A stretch of 64,000 bases of DNA from Burkholderiales bacterium (GCA_015075225.1 JABTUQ010000007.1:1-64000), one strand, 5' to 3'; counted from the stretch's first letter, positions 33,616 to 43,174 are shown. Made by a program: numbers and translations. Notes: generated by a model from the sequence alone, not told the origin.

Positions 33616-34518
33616 GATGCCCAAAGCCTGTGCAATGTTGTAGAGCCCAAATTACTGGGAGCCTGGCATTTGCACCAGGCTACCCGGGATATTCCGCTCG
33701 AACATTTTGTGCTGTATTCCTCGATTACTACTGCGATTGGCAACCCGGGGCAGGCAAATTATGTGGCCGCCAATGGCGGGCTGGAAGGGTTGGCAGCTTT
33801 GCGCCATCACATGGGATTACCCGCCACCTGCATAGGCTGGGGGCCGATTGGTGACGCAGGTTACCTGACACGCAATGAAACTGTCAGAGATAGTCTCGAA
33901 CAGCGTCTTGGCAAACCACCGCTCTCAGCTGATGAAGCCGTGCAGCAACTCGCTTACGCTGCGCGACAAACCAGGGTTCACCATCCTGGCCAATTTTAAC
34001 TGGGGAACACTGGCACGTTTACTGCCATCGTCCGCCTGCAACCGGTTCGACATACTTAACCGCGATTACCAGGATGCCTCGCAAACCGGAAGTACACAGG
34101 ATATTCATGTACTCATCCAGGACAAAACTCCGGGAGAAGTTGCAGAGATTGTGCGAAATCTTGTTACGCAGGCAGTTGCACAAATTCTGTGCATTAATCC
34201 GGACAGAATCGAAGCTAATCGTTCCTATGGGCTTGGTATGGATTGCTCATGGCGGTCAGACTCTCTTTGGGCATTGAGCAGCGCTTCAGGGTGCAACTGC
34301 CAGCCATGCTGCTTGGCAGTTCGCCTACCGTGAATAACGTGAGTACATGGATTGCCGGGAAACTGGCCGGTCATGATGATTCAGAAAATGGGCAATCTAC
34401 AGATCTGGTTGCCGGATTCCTGCATCAGCATGGAGAAGAACTAACCCGGGACGAGATGCATGCTCTGGATGAAGATGTCCGCAGGCTGGCAGAAACGGGA
34501 ACAAGGATGATCGTATGA
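33616..34518 (+). pseudogene. RkpA-like synthase, 3' part: end of KR plus acyl carrier domain, two frameshifts
   Basis: The KR domain resumes as DAQSLCNVVEPKLLGAWHL and continues through FVLYSSITTAIGNPGQANY (catalytic Ser and Tyr region) to GWGPIGDAGYL. Near 33968 an extra A in CAAACC shifts the frame; the sequence continues as GFTILANFNWGTLARLLP. The carrier domain follows (EIVRNLVTQAVAQIL). At 34241 a missing base turns the conserved GLGMDSLMAVEL into GLGMD plus an out-of-frame tail, so the serine that should carry phosphopantetheine is lost. The final frame ends RRLAETGTRMIV, its TGA overlapping the next start. Confidence 0.85.
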
Positions 34519-35849
34519 ATAAAACAGACACCACCATGCAGAAAACACAACTGATTGATCGCATCCTTGGCAGAAAGGCAGGGATGGCAAGTACAGAAAC
34601 TGCGTTACCGGCATCTACCCACCCCAAAAACCGTGCCCGGATTCCGGATGCATATACCCGCTTCGATCGTCATCCTGGCTATGAAAAAATGCTGGTACCC
34701 AAAGCTGCTTCAGAGCGTCTTGGGATCGCCAATCCGTTTTTCCGTGTACATGACGGCGTGGCGGGGGCAATTACCCGTATTCAGGATCGTGAGTACATCA
34801 ACTTCTCGAACTATAACTATCTGGGCCTGACTGGACATCCGGCCGTGAACCAGGCCGCGAAAGCAGCCATTGATCGCTATGGGACATCGGCATCAGCAAG
34901 CAGACTCGTGGCGGGAGAGCGGCCGGTACAGCGCAAACTGGAGGAGGCATTAGCCAATGTATACGAGGTGGATGACTGCATTGTCTTTGTCAGCGGACAT
35001 GCCACCAACGTTAGCACCATTGGCTATCTTTTCGGCCCGAAGGACCTGGTGATTCACGATAGCCTGATCCATAACAGTGTACTTCAGGGCATTCAGCTTT
35101 CTGGCGCAACACGGCGTTCGTTTCAACATAACGATACAAATGCGCTTAACCAGATTCTGGCTGAAATTCGTGGGCAATTCGAACGGGTGCTGATTGTTGT
35201 CGAAGGGCTTTACAGCATGGATGGTGATATTTGCGATTTGCCACCCCTCATCGAAATCAAGCGTCGTCACAAGGCTTTCCTGATGGTGGATGAGGCGCAT
35301 TCTCTCGGTGTACTGGGTAAAACCGGTAAAGGAATCCGGGAGCACTTTGACATACAGGGCAAGGATGTGGATATCTGGATGGGCACCCTCAGCAAGACAC
35401 TGGCAGGTTGTGGTGGCTACATTGCCGGAGAACGGGCGCTCGTTGAGCATCTGAAATATGCTGCCCCTGGTTTTGTGTACAGCGTGGGAGTGGCGCCTTC
35501 CCTGGCGGCTGCTTCGCTGGAGGCATTGCGTATCATGCAGAAAGAACCGGAGCGGGTGACACGACTGCAGGCACAGGGGCAACAATTTCTGGAAGCCATG
35601 CACTCCCTGGGTATCAATACCGGGCTGGCGCAAGGATACGCCGTCATCCCTGCAATCATTGGCAGTTCCCTCAAGGCCGCCAGACTATCAAACCAGTTTT
35701 TTGAAGCCGGCATCAATGTTCAACCGATTATCCATCCGGCAGTTGAAGAAAAGGCGGCAAGATTACGGTTTTTTCTATCCTTTTTGCATACTGATCAACA
35801 TATAAGCTACACCCGTGAAGTTACAAAAAAACTGATGGGTAATCGTTGA
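34515..35849 (+). CDS. Alpha-oxoamine synthase (RkpG/KBL/BioF-like), PLP dependent
   Basis: The 444-aa product belongs to the fold-type I PLP enzymes that condense an acyl thioester with an amino acid. Motifs: NFSNYNYLGLTGHPAV, YGTSASASRLVAGERP, Asp259 and His262 in MVDEAHSLGVLG, and the PLP Schiff-base Lys294 in GTLSKTLAGCGGY. The N-terminus is about 50 residues longer than in BioF. ATG 34515 overlaps the synthase stop (ATGA), so it should use the acyl chain made by the synthase. In Sinorhizobium, RkpG plays the matching role in K-antigen synthesis. A sphingoid-like aminoketone product is an inference. Confidence 0.9.
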   Translation: MNKTDTTMQKTQLIDRILGRKAGMASTETALPASTHPKNRARIPDAYTRFDRHPGYEKMLVPKAASERLGIANPFFRVHDGVAGAITRIQDREYINFSNYNYLGLTGHPAVNQAAKAAIDRYGTSASASRLVAGERPVQRKLEEALANVYEVDDCIVFVSGHATNVSTIGYLFGPKDLVIHDSLIHNSVLQGIQLSGATRRSFQHNDTNALNQILAEIRGQFERVLIVVEGLYSMDGDICDLPPLIEIKRRHKAFLMVDEAHSLGVLGKTGKGIREHFDIQGKDVDIWMGTLSKTLAGCGGYIAGERALVEHLKYAAPGFVYSVGVAPSLAAASLEALRIMQKEPERVTRLQAQGQQFLEAMHSLGINTGLAQGYAVIPAIIGSSLKAARLSNQFFEAGINVQPIIHPAVEEKAARLRFFLSFLHTDQHISYTREVTKKLMGNR

Positions 35850-35866
35850 TATTTCGAGCAAAGGAT

Positions 35867-37049
35867 ATGAACACAAAAAATCATTTCATCAAAGCCCAGA
35901 CAATCCTGGCAGGAATGGTGCTGATAAGCATGCTATCAGGCTGCGCAACCCAGCCGGATTGGATTTCTTCCAGCGGAGCGAGCCGTGAGCAGGTATTGCA
36001 AAACAAGCAAACCGATCGGATTGACGGTATTGAACTGATTGATGTTAGTAACGCACTTGCCACAAAGCTTTTTGAAGCCAAGAAACTGGGGCGGTTTTCG
36101 GATATTTTTCCGAGTTCTTCCACACACAACTACATCATCGGTCCGGGTGATGTAGTTGATGTCACTATCTGGGAAGCACCACCTGCCATGCTGTTTGGTG
36201 CAATCACTCTTGATCCTGCTGCCGGACCCGTCACAACACGCGGCGTGACTTTTCCAGAGCAGATGGTGACATCGGACAACACTATCGCCATACCGTTTGC
36301 CGGTCGGGTTTCAGTCAAGGAGCGCACTACCCAGGAAATCGAACGTGAAATTGTCGTGCGACTGTACGGCAAGGCCAATCAGCCCCAGGTGCTGGTGCGC
36401 GTTATCAAAAACAATTCATCCAATGTCACAGTTGTGGGCGAAGTGAATAACAGCACATTGATGGCGCTGACGCCCAAAGGCGAGCGATTGCTCGATGCGC
36501 TGGCCACAAGTGGTGGTGTCAAAGAAACCACTAATCGCATGGCTGTACAGCTATCGCGCGCCAACATGACAGCCACAATGGCTCTGCATTCAATCATTCA
36601 GGATCCAAAACAGAACATTCTGCTCAAACCGGGCGATGTGGTTACCGCTTTGTACCAACAAACTTTCTCGGTGCTGGGTGCTACGGTAAATGAAGAAGTA
36701 CCCTTTGAAGCGCAAGGTATTTCCCGCACAGGCATTGGCGCGCTCGGGCGGATTGGTGGATAACCGGGCCGATGCACGTGGTGTTTTCATTTTCCGGTTT
36801 GAAGATGCAAAACTGGTCGATGCCGATCATCCGCTAACAGCTGGGGCTGACGGCATGGTGCCAGTAATTTATCAGGTTGATTTACGTGATCCAGCCTCTT
36901 TCTTTGTTACCCAGAATTTTCCGGTGCAGAACCATGATGTCATTTACGTTGCCAATTCGCCCGAGGCGGAATTCAGCAAATTCATGAAACTGCTGATATC
37001 CGTAGCAATGCCTGGCCTGACAATCAACCGGATGTTCCTGCTGAATTGA
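35867..37049 (+). pseudogene. Wza/KpsD-like polysaccharide export lipoprotein, one frameshift
   Basis: The product is an outer-membrane polysaccharide export (OPX) protein. It has a lipobox (ISMLSGCATQ), the polysaccharide-export domain (YIIGPGDVVDVTIWEAP, then TIAIPFAGRVSVKERTTQEIE) and SLBB-type repeats (VTVVGEVNNSTLMAL, FSVLGATVNEEVPFEAQGIS). Near 36728 a lost base ends the frame at 36763; the protein continues in the next frame as AQALARSGGLVDNRADARG and ends GLTINRMFLLN. ATG 35867 is preferred because AAAGGA precedes it; the upstream TTG at 35846 overlaps the previous stop. With the base restored it would be about 394 aa. Confidence 0.87.
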
Positions 37050-37085
37050 TGACCCGACTAAACCCACTGTTATTTTTTTCCAGAT

Positions 37086-37877
37086 ATGAACATGTCTGAG
37101 GTTCGTAACCCGATGGTGGTTTCCTTTGCAGTCTGGAAGGCAATTTTCCTGCGCGAGGCGCTAGACCGGTTATTTGACATGCGGGCAGCGTGGTTCTGGT
37201 TACTGGCGGAGCCCGTGCTGCACATCGGATTTCTTGTTTTTATCTTTACTGTGCTGCGCATGCGCACGGTAGGCAATGCTGACGTCGCGGTATGGATTAT
37301 TGTCGGCATGCTGGCTTTTTTTCTCTTTCGGCGGACAGCAGTTCAGGTGACCTATGCGGTTGATTCCAATCAACCGCTGTTTACCTACCGTCAGGTCAAA
37401 CCTTTTGATCCCGCGTTGGCGCGTGCTGTTCTGGAGGCTTTTCTGATGGCGATTATTTCGACCATCATACTGAGTGTTGCGGCCTTGTTAAGCCATGACA
37501 CATGGCCGCATGATCCTTTACTGGTGTTGTCAGCCGTATTCGGGCTTTGGCTGTTTGGCGTGGGCTATGGTCTGGTGGCTTCGGTATTGATGGCACTTGT
37601 TCCGGAAATGGAACACATTCTCAAAATCCTGATGCTGCCGCTGTATCTGATTTCCGGCGTGATTATGCCGCTGGTGGTCATCCCGCAACCTTATCTTGAT
37701 CTTTTGATGCTGAACCCGATCGCACACGGCCTGGAGCTGGTGCGTGCCGGTTTCTTCCCGTATTACCACACTGTGCAAGGTCTCAGTATGGAATATCTCT
37801 ACGCCTGGGCTATCGTCAGTCTTTTTCTCGGATTGATGTTGTACCGCCGGTTTGCCTTGCAACTGGTGATGAAATGA
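37086..37877 (+). CDS. kpsM: ABC-2 polysaccharide exporter, membrane subunit (KpsM-like)
   Basis: The 263-aa product has about six membrane helices and the ABC-2 transporter motif LPLYLISGVIMPLVVIP followed by PYLDLLMLNPIAHGLELVRAGFF, which is typical of KpsM/BexB. It forms the inner-membrane channel for capsular polysaccharide. Its last codons overlap the start of the ATPase gene by 4 bp (ATGA), showing tight coupling. Confidence 0.94.
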   Translation: MNMSEVRNPMVVSFAVWKAIFLREALDRLFDMRAAWFWLLAEPVLHIGFLVFIFTVLRMRTVGNADVAVWIIVGMLAFFLFRRTAVQVTYAVDSNQPLFTYRQVKPFDPALARAVLEAFLMAIISTIILSVAALLSHDTWPHDPLLVLSAVFGLWLFGVGYGLVASVLMALVPEMEHILKILMLPLYLISGVIMPLVVIPQPYLDLLMLNPIAHGLELVRAGFFPYYHTVQGLSMEYLYAWAIVSLFLGLMLYRRFALQLVMK

Positions 37878-38536
37878 TCGTAATCAAGGACGTACACAAG
37901 CGTTACAGAACAGATCATGGCCCCGGCAAGTGGGTATTGCAAGGCGTTAACCTGACGATCCCGAGCAATGTCAATGTTGGGTTGATCGGCTCAAACGGAG
38001 CTGGAAAATCCACCTTGCTGCGTATTATTGGCGGTATTGATCACCCGAATAAAGGACAGGTGGAACGACGCTGCCGACTTTCCTGGCCTATGGGACAAGG
38101 TGGGCTGGAACCCAGTCTGACTGGTCGCCAGAACGCCAAATTTGTTTGCCGTGTTCACGGACACCAGGATGATCTCACCGATCGCCTTGCTTTCATACAA
38201 GACTTTTCCGGACTGAAAGCCGCCTTTGAAGAACCGGTCAACACTTATTCATCCGGAATGCGTTCGCGCCTGCAGTTTGCCATGTCACTTGCGTTTGATT
38301 TCGATATTTATATCTCGGATGAGGTGACAGCAGCAGGGGATGCCGCCTTTCGTGACAAGGCTGCCGCCGCCTTTAAATCCATGGCGAACCGTGCCGGGCT
38401 CATCATGGTTGCCCACAGTGATTCAACCCTCAGGCAATTTTGCGAGGCGGGCATTCTGCTATATCAGGGCAAAGCGCAATGGTTTGACGACATTGAAGAA
38501 GCCTTCAAAGCCTATAAGGACACAATCAAAAAATGA
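37874..38536 (+). CDS. kpsT: ABC polysaccharide exporter, ATPase subunit (KpsT-like)
   Basis: The 220-aa ATPase powers capsule export with KpsM. Walker A is GSNGAGKST (39-47), the signature region is YSSGMRSRLQFAMSLA (125-140) and Walker B is DIYISDE (144-150), followed by VTAAGDAAF, a KpsT-specific block. The short length without a C-terminal sugar-binding domain is typical of group 2/3 capsule ATPases rather than Wzt. It overlaps both neighbours by 4 bp. Confidence 0.95.
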   Translation: MIVIKDVHKRYRTDHGPGKWVLQGVNLTIPSNVNVGLIGSNGAGKSTLLRIIGGIDHPNKGQVERRCRLSWPMGQGGLEPSLTGRQNAKFVCRVHGHQDDLTDRLAFIQDFSGLKAAFEEPVNTYSSGMRSRLQFAMSLAFDFDIYISDEVTAAGDAAFRDKAAAAFKSMANRAGLIMVAHSDSTLRQFCEAGILLYQGKAQWFDDIEEAFKAYKDTIKK

Positions 38537-39708
38537 CGGAATCACAACCCAACATAAACGAGCATGGCACCGGCAAATCGGATGATTTTTCCGGGAACGG
38601 CAAAAAAGACTGGTTTTCCATCAAGCTGTTTTCACACCTGATATGGTTTACGCTGATATTGGCTGTTTTTGCGATGGCTTACTGGCTGGTGATTGCTTCC
38701 GATCGCTATGTTTCGGAAGGAAGTATCATTATTCGAAAAACCGATTCAATAACTGCTCCCAGTTTTGATCTGTCCATGCTGATTGCAGGAGCCGCCAGTG
38801 CCAACCGTGCGGATCAGTTGTTACTGCGTGAATACCTGCTTTCGGTGGATATGCTCAAAAAACTGGATGCGGAACTTGATTTACGCACCCACTACAGCAA
38901 CGAAAATTCGGATCTCCTCTCCCGCATGTGGTGGCAGGATATGGAATGGTTTCATCGCCATTATCTTTCACGTGTTTCCATTGAATATGATGATTACGCT
39001 GGTGTGCTGCGTATCCAGGCGCAGGCGTATGACCCGGAAACAGCGCAGGCGGTTTCCGGCCTGCTAGTGCGCGAAGGCGAACGTTATATGAATCAGATCA
39101 GTCACGAACTGGCTGAAACACAGGTCAATTTCCTGATAACCCAAGTGGGTATGGCGCAACAACGTTATCAGCAGACAAGGCAGACACTGCTGGCATATCA
39201 AAACAAAAAAGGGCTGCTCTCGCCGCAAGCCATAGCAGAAAGCCTGAATACCCTGATCGCCAAGCTCGAAGAACAACGGGCCCAGCTCAAAACACAACTG
39301 GCTTCCCTGCCCAGGACGCTGGATCGGAACCACCCCAATCTGGTCATGCTGAATCAATCCCTGGCTGCCATCAACCAGCAAATTGCCGGGGAAAAAGCCA
39401 AACTGGCCAACCCGGCCAACTCGGCCGGTAAAGCACTGAATATCACACTGGAAGAATTTCAGCGGCTGGAAATGGAAGCCACGTTCGCACAAGAACTCTA
39501 TAAGGCAGCACTTTCCGCACTGGAAAAAGGCAGAATTGATGCCACCCGCATGCTGGATAAGGTATCGGTGCTGCAGGTGCCTACCTTCCCGGAATATCCA
39601 ATGCAACCCCGGCGTATCTATAACACCATTGCCACATTGTTATTTGCGCTGATGCTGGCTGGTATTCTGAAACTGCTGGAAGGCATCATTCTTGATCATG
39701 TGGATTAA
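38533..39708 (+). CDS. kpsE: Capsule export inner-membrane protein (KpsE-like)
   Basis: The 391-aa product is a polysaccharide co-polymerase/adaptor that bridges the inner membrane and the OPX protein. It has a membrane helix near the N-terminus (LIWFTLILAVFAMAYWLVIA, about 34-53), a large periplasmic domain with coiled-coil stretches (about 190-345), the proline-containing segment VLQVPTFPEYPMQPRRIYN and a second helix near the C-terminus. The order OPX-kpsM-kpsT-kpsE forms one transcription unit with overlapping starts. Confidence 0.93.
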   Translation: MTESQPNINEHGTGKSDDFSGNGKKDWFSIKLFSHLIWFTLILAVFAMAYWLVIASDRYVSEGSIIIRKTDSITAPSFDLSMLIAGAASANRADQLLLREYLLSVDMLKKLDAELDLRTHYSNENSDLLSRMWWQDMEWFHRHYLSRVSIEYDDYAGVLRIQAQAYDPETAQAVSGLLVREGERYMNQISHELAETQVNFLITQVGMAQQRYQQTRQTLLAYQNKKGLLSPQAIAESLNTLIAKLEEQRAQLKTQLASLPRTLDRNHPNLVMLNQSLAAINQQIAGEKAKLANPANSAGKALNITLEEFQRLEMEATFAQELYKAALSALEKGRIDATRMLDKVSVLQVPTFPEYPMQPRRIYNTIATLLFALMLAGILKLLEGIILDHVD

Positions 39709-39853
39709 CCCCCAGGCGTTACAGCCGGGATGAAGCGTTAACTGAAAGATTAGTTCGTAAAAGCATTAAGCTGCGGTTCCCGGATGAATCTGTGGCGGAA
39801 GAGAAGCAAGAAAATTTTCCGGAAAAATGCATGTTTAGTAAAAGGAGATGTTT

Positions 39854-40744
39854 ATGAAGATTCGTAAAGCAGTTTTCCCAGTGGCGGGTTTGGGCACCCG
39901 TTTCTTGCCCGCTACCAAGGCTAATCCCAAGGAAATGCTGCCGGTCGTGGATAAACCTCTCATTCAGTATGCTGTGGAAGAAGCCCTGGCTGCAGGCATT
40001 ACCGAAATGGTGTTTGTTACAGGGCGCACCAAACGCAGCATTGAAGATCATTTTGATAAGGCATACGAACTGGAATCCGAACTGGAGCGCCGAGGCAAGG
40101 TTGAGATGCTGCAGTACGTGCGTAATTTGTTGCCGGATGACATGAAGTGCGTGTACATCCGCCAGTCCGAAGCGCTGGGCCTGGGCCACGCAGTGTTATG
40201 CGCCCAGCCAGCGGTGGGCGATGAGCCTTTTGCCGTATTGCTGGCCGATGATTTACTGGAAGGCGAGCCTGCCGTAATGCAGCAAATGGTGGATGTATAT
40301 GACTACTACAAGAGCTCCGTGCTTGGTGTGCAGCAGGTGCCACGAGAAGATACGCGCAGCTATGGCATTGTCGACAGCAAGCCAATTCGCGATGATCTGG
40401 AGGCAGTGCAATCCATTATTGAAAAACCCAAACCGGAAGAAGCACCTTCTACCCTGGCAGTGGTGGGGCGTTATGTGCTTACACCACGCATCTTTCATCA
40501 CTTGGCGCGGCTGGGTAAAGGAGCCGGGAGCGAGATACAACTAACAGATGGTATTGCTGCATTAATGCGGGAAGAGCAGGTGCTCGCCTATCGCTACAAA
40601 GGCAGGCGGTACGATTGCGGCAGCAAAATAGGCTATTTGGAAGCCACACTGGCCATGGCATGCAAACATCCTGAAGTGGGTCCACAGTTTGAGAAATTAC
40701 TGCAATCGTTCGTCAAACCTGACTCCAGGTCTTTAGAAGAATGA
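39854..40744 (+). CDS. galU: UTP-glucose-1-phosphate uridylyltransferase
   Basis: GalU makes UDP-glucose, a precursor for capsule and other glycans. The product (about 296 aa) begins [19 protein letters not shown], with the nucleotide-binding GxGTRFLP motif and the catalytic [25 protein letters not shown] carries the metal-binding Asp, and [16 protein letters not shown] is also conserved. ATG 39854 is chosen because AAAGGAG (39841-39847) is well spaced from it and too close to the alternative ATG at 39848. It follows kpsE by 145 bp. Confidence 0.95.
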   Translation: MKIRKAVFPVAGLGTRFLPATKANPKEMLPVVDKPLIQYAVEEALAAGITEMVFVTGRTKRSIEDHFDKAYELESELERRGKVEMLQYVRNLLPDDMKCVYIRQSEALGLGHAVLCAQPAVGDEPFAVLLADDLLEGEPAVMQQMVDVYDYYKSSVLGVQQVPREDTRSYGIVDSKPIRDDLEAVQSIIEKPKPEEAPSTLAVVGRYVLTPRIFHHLARLGKGAGSEIQLTDGIAALMREEQVLAYRYKGRRYDCGSKIGYLEATLAMACKHPEVGPQFEKLLQSFVKPDSRSLEE

Positions 40745-40850
40745 ATTTTTCAATAAAAATAATTTGATCGCATTGAAGCGCGCGAGGAAGCATAGCGCTT
40801 TTCAGGGTATGAATATTTGCCCATGCTGTTTACCAGGAGATGAAATATAT

Positions 40851-41150
40851 CAATTCCCCTCCGGTGGAGGGGTGGACGCCGTAGGCGGACGGGGTGGTGA
40901 ATCACACTGCGGTTGTCATCTGGATTGCTTCATGCCTGACGGCGTTCGCAAAGACGGCGTTTTTGTTGTTGCAAGGAGGCTGCAGGCTGATTTGGCCATC
41001 CAATTCCCCTCCGGTGGAGGGGTGGACGCCGTAGGCGGACGGGGTGGTGAATCACATTGCGGTTGTCATCTGGACACTTTGCCGCTGACGGCGTTCGCAA
41101 AGACGGCATTTTTGTTGTTGCAAGGAGGCTGCAGGCTGACTTGTCCATCC
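40851..41150. repeat. Two tandem copies of a 150-bp unit of the dispersed repeat
   Basis: The unit at 40851-41000 recurs at 41001-41150 with few changes. Each begins CAATTCCCCTCCGGTGGAGG and contains a GC-rich palindromic stretch, then GTGAATCACAYTGCGGTTGTC and GACGGCGTTCGCAAAGACGG. The same block occurs in inverse orientation near 54285-54408, 57405-57520 and 60210-60330. Open frames in it are by-products of the repeat and are not conserved proteins. Confidence 0.9.
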
Positions 41151-41218
41151 AGATTCCCATCCTCTATTTCCGGCGCAGTAGAAAACTTATCTGCATTGCA
41201 TAAAGAAAGGCGCCAAAA
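41143..41218 (+). repeat. Duplicated leader segment, copy 1
   Basis: This 76-bp segment recurs with about seven differences at 43099-43174; both contain TTATCTGCATTGCATAAAGA. Each copy lies upstream of one of two paralogous genes (41360 and 43333), so the leader was duplicated with the gene. Confidence 0.8.
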
Positions 41219-41359
41219 ATCCCTTAACTCGCCGGAATGATTTATGCCATTTTGATGAAAAATGCTCACAACGCCCGGAGCTGCTTTTTCTCCAGTTATT
41301 AGTCTCAAGCGGATAAGCAGTTTCAGTAATGCCGAACAATGTAACCGTGAGCGATAAGA

Positions 41360-42175
41360 ATGGATATGTCAGTCCCTGCTGAAGTAGCCGAAGTACCCGA
41401 CATCAAAGAACTGCAAGAAGAAAATGAGCTGCTGTTGTCGCAGCTTCATCTGGTACAGGAAGAGCTGGAGAAGTACTATCTGCGGAACAAGGCGCTTGAG
41501 AGCGGACAGGCAGGCAAGTTGCAAAATACAACTCCATCAGCTCAAGGCTGGGTGGATGATGAGCTGCCGGATGCACTGGCTGAAAATCTCCGCCTGCAAA
41601 CGCTGATTGAAGTACAACAGAAAATTTACCAGCTGGAAACACACAATACCCTGAACGTCAGACTGGGCAATATTCTCATTGAAAGTGCGGCTTCATCCGG
41701 ATCATTGCTTTCAGTCCCCGGCAAGCTTAGAAAAATCTGGAAAGAAGAAAACCAGAAAACTCCCCCCAAAGCGCTGGGCGGCAAAGGTTTCGATAAGATC
41801 ATCGCCGCGTACGGCGAAGGCGGTTTTGATGCAGTGGAGCGACTGATCGCTGTAGTTTCAATCTCGCCCGCCATGCACGCCAGCGCGTTGACGGCACTGG
41901 CCAGACATCTGATGAAAAGCGATAGTACCCAGGCAGCCGAAGCCGCCCGCCGCGCCTATGCCCTGGACCCCAGACCTTTCCGGCTGAAATGGCTTGCCTT
42001 CCGGCTGCACGAGGCACGGGAGATTGCAGAAGCCGAAGCCATGCTGGCGATTCTGCCGGCAGATACCCCATTCAGCGATTCAGAAACCCGCCAGGCCAAC
42101 CATACTGCCATTCACCAAACCGGCACCGCGCTGCTGCCGACAACGCTGGAGCGGGTATTCGTCGAGAGGCGATAA
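41360..42175 (+). CDS. Coiled-coil/TPR-like protein, paralogue of the N-terminus of the 43333 enzyme
   Basis: The 271-aa product has a Glu-rich coiled coil (about residues 15-45) and a helical repeat region resembling TPRs. Residues about 70-245 match residues about 45-225 of the enzyme encoded at 43333, including LNVRLGNILI, KALGGKGFDKII and AAEAARRAYALDPRPFRLKW. After RQA at about 246 the two diverge and this protein soon ends (VFVERR). It therefore looks like a duplicated enzyme gene whose catalytic part was replaced. No catalytic motif is present. A scaffold role in polysaccharide synthesis is possible (inference). Confidence 0.7.
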   Translation: MDMSVPAEVAEVPDIKELQEENELLLSQLHLVQEELEKYYLRNKALESGQAGKLQNTTPSAQGWVDDELPDALAENLRLQTLIEVQQKIYQLETHNTLNVRLGNILIESAASSGSLLSVPGKLRKIWKEENQKTPPKALGGKGFDKIIAAYGEGGFDAVERLIAVVSISPAMHASALTALARHLMKSDSTQAAEAARRAYALDPRPFRLKWLAFRLHEAREIAEAEAMLAILPADTPFSDSETRQANHTAIHQTGTALLPTTLERVFVERR

Positions 42176-43060
42176 GTGCAATTCGTCACTCACGATCCCG
42201 ATATTCCGGATGCACTCTTGCAGGCGCACGAGGAAGGTCGCGTGGTATTTTTCTGCGCATTGTGTGATGTGCAGGTGGACCGATTCCGCCACGGCCGGGT
42301 GCTGCTGGCCTCGCAGCTGATTGCATTTTTCCGTGTGGATCGTCCTTGGACCGAACAGCACCTTCTACCGTTGTTTGGCTGGAGTAACCCCATCGAAGCA
42401 AAAGCCGCGTGGGAAGGCTTTCTCTGGTCTCCGCGCTTGTACCAGCCGCTGTTGACTGCCTTCAAGCCACAGTTCCTGGATAGCGCAAACCACTATGCCG
42501 ATCTTGGAGAGCACCGCCAACAGTTCGCGACCTTCCTGACCTACGCGGCATTGGAACCAGCCGATGGATACACCGCAGATGAATTTCGATCTGCGATCAG
42601 TGCGCTCCCACAAGAAGGGTTGGAGAAATCCGCGCAAGCGCTCTCTCAAGCAGTTGAAAGCGCAGCTGATCAAAGTGAAGACTATTGGGAGAACCGTGCG
42701 CGGCCGTTCTGGCAACAGATATGGCCAAAATCTCGCGAACTGGCCACTCCGAGAATTGCTGAGTCCTTGATCCGTCTTGTGATTGCTGCCCGAGGTAAAT
42801 TCCCGGCGGCCTTGGCTGCGGTGCAGGATTGGTTGCAGCCGATTGAATACCCGGACTATGTCGTTCATCTACTGAACGAATCTGGCCTGTGCAGACGCTT
42901 CCCAACAGAGGTATTACTTTTGCTGGATGCAGTGATTGCAGATCAACCGCGGGTACCTCATGAATTGAAGCAATGTTTGGATCAAATTATGGAAGCTGCG
43001 CCAAACTTGGCGCAAGATGTCAGCTACTTGAGGCTTCGAGAGTATTCTCGAAAATTCTAG
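42176..43060 (+). CDS. Unrecognised helical protein, possible C-terminal fragment
   Basis: The 294-aa frame starts at a GTG directly after the previous stop and has no signal peptide or membrane helix. It is rich in helical segments, with LLPLFGWSNPIEAKAAWEGF, ARPFWQQIWPKSRELATP and LAAVQDWLQPIEYPDYVVHLL. The sequence has the feel of the C-terminal part of a much larger protein, and its abrupt junction with the upstream gene supports truncation. I do not assign a function. A link to large multidomain defence proteins came to mind but I cannot support it from the sequence. Confidence 0.5.
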   Translation: MQFVTHDPDIPDALLQAHEEGRVVFFCALCDVQVDRFRHGRVLLASQLIAFFRVDRPWTEQHLLPLFGWSNPIEAKAAWEGFLWSPRLYQPLLTAFKPQFLDSANHYADLGEHRQQFATFLTYAALEPADGYTADEFRSAISALPQEGLEKSAQALSQAVESAADQSEDYWENRARPFWQQIWPKSRELATPRIAESLIRLVIAARGKFPAALAAVQDWLQPIEYPDYVVHLLNESGLCRRFPTEVLLLLDAVIADQPRVPHELKQCLDQIMEAAPNLAQDVSYLRLREYSRKF

Positions 43061-43098
43061 CGCTGCCATGCAGTTTGGCAAGGTGCGGCGATACGCGT

Positions 43099-43174
43099 GA
43101 CCATCCAGATTCCCTTCCTCTATTTCCAGCGCGGTAGAAAAATTATCTGCATTGCATAAAGAAAAGCGTCAAAA
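43099..43174 (+). repeat. Duplicated leader segment, copy 2
   Basis: This is the second copy of the 41143-41218 segment, here 159 bp upstream of the large glycosyltransferase gene. Confidence 0.8.

Noticed and set aside
40851..41150. Possible CRISPR array
   Set aside because: There are only two units, each 150 bp long, with no short repeat/spacer pattern and no cas genes.
40764..41240. Frames of up to 158 aa in the tandem repeat, and similar ones near 57412-57774 and 60222-60497
   Set aside because: They follow the dispersed repeat in several frames and orientations; no frame is kept between copies.
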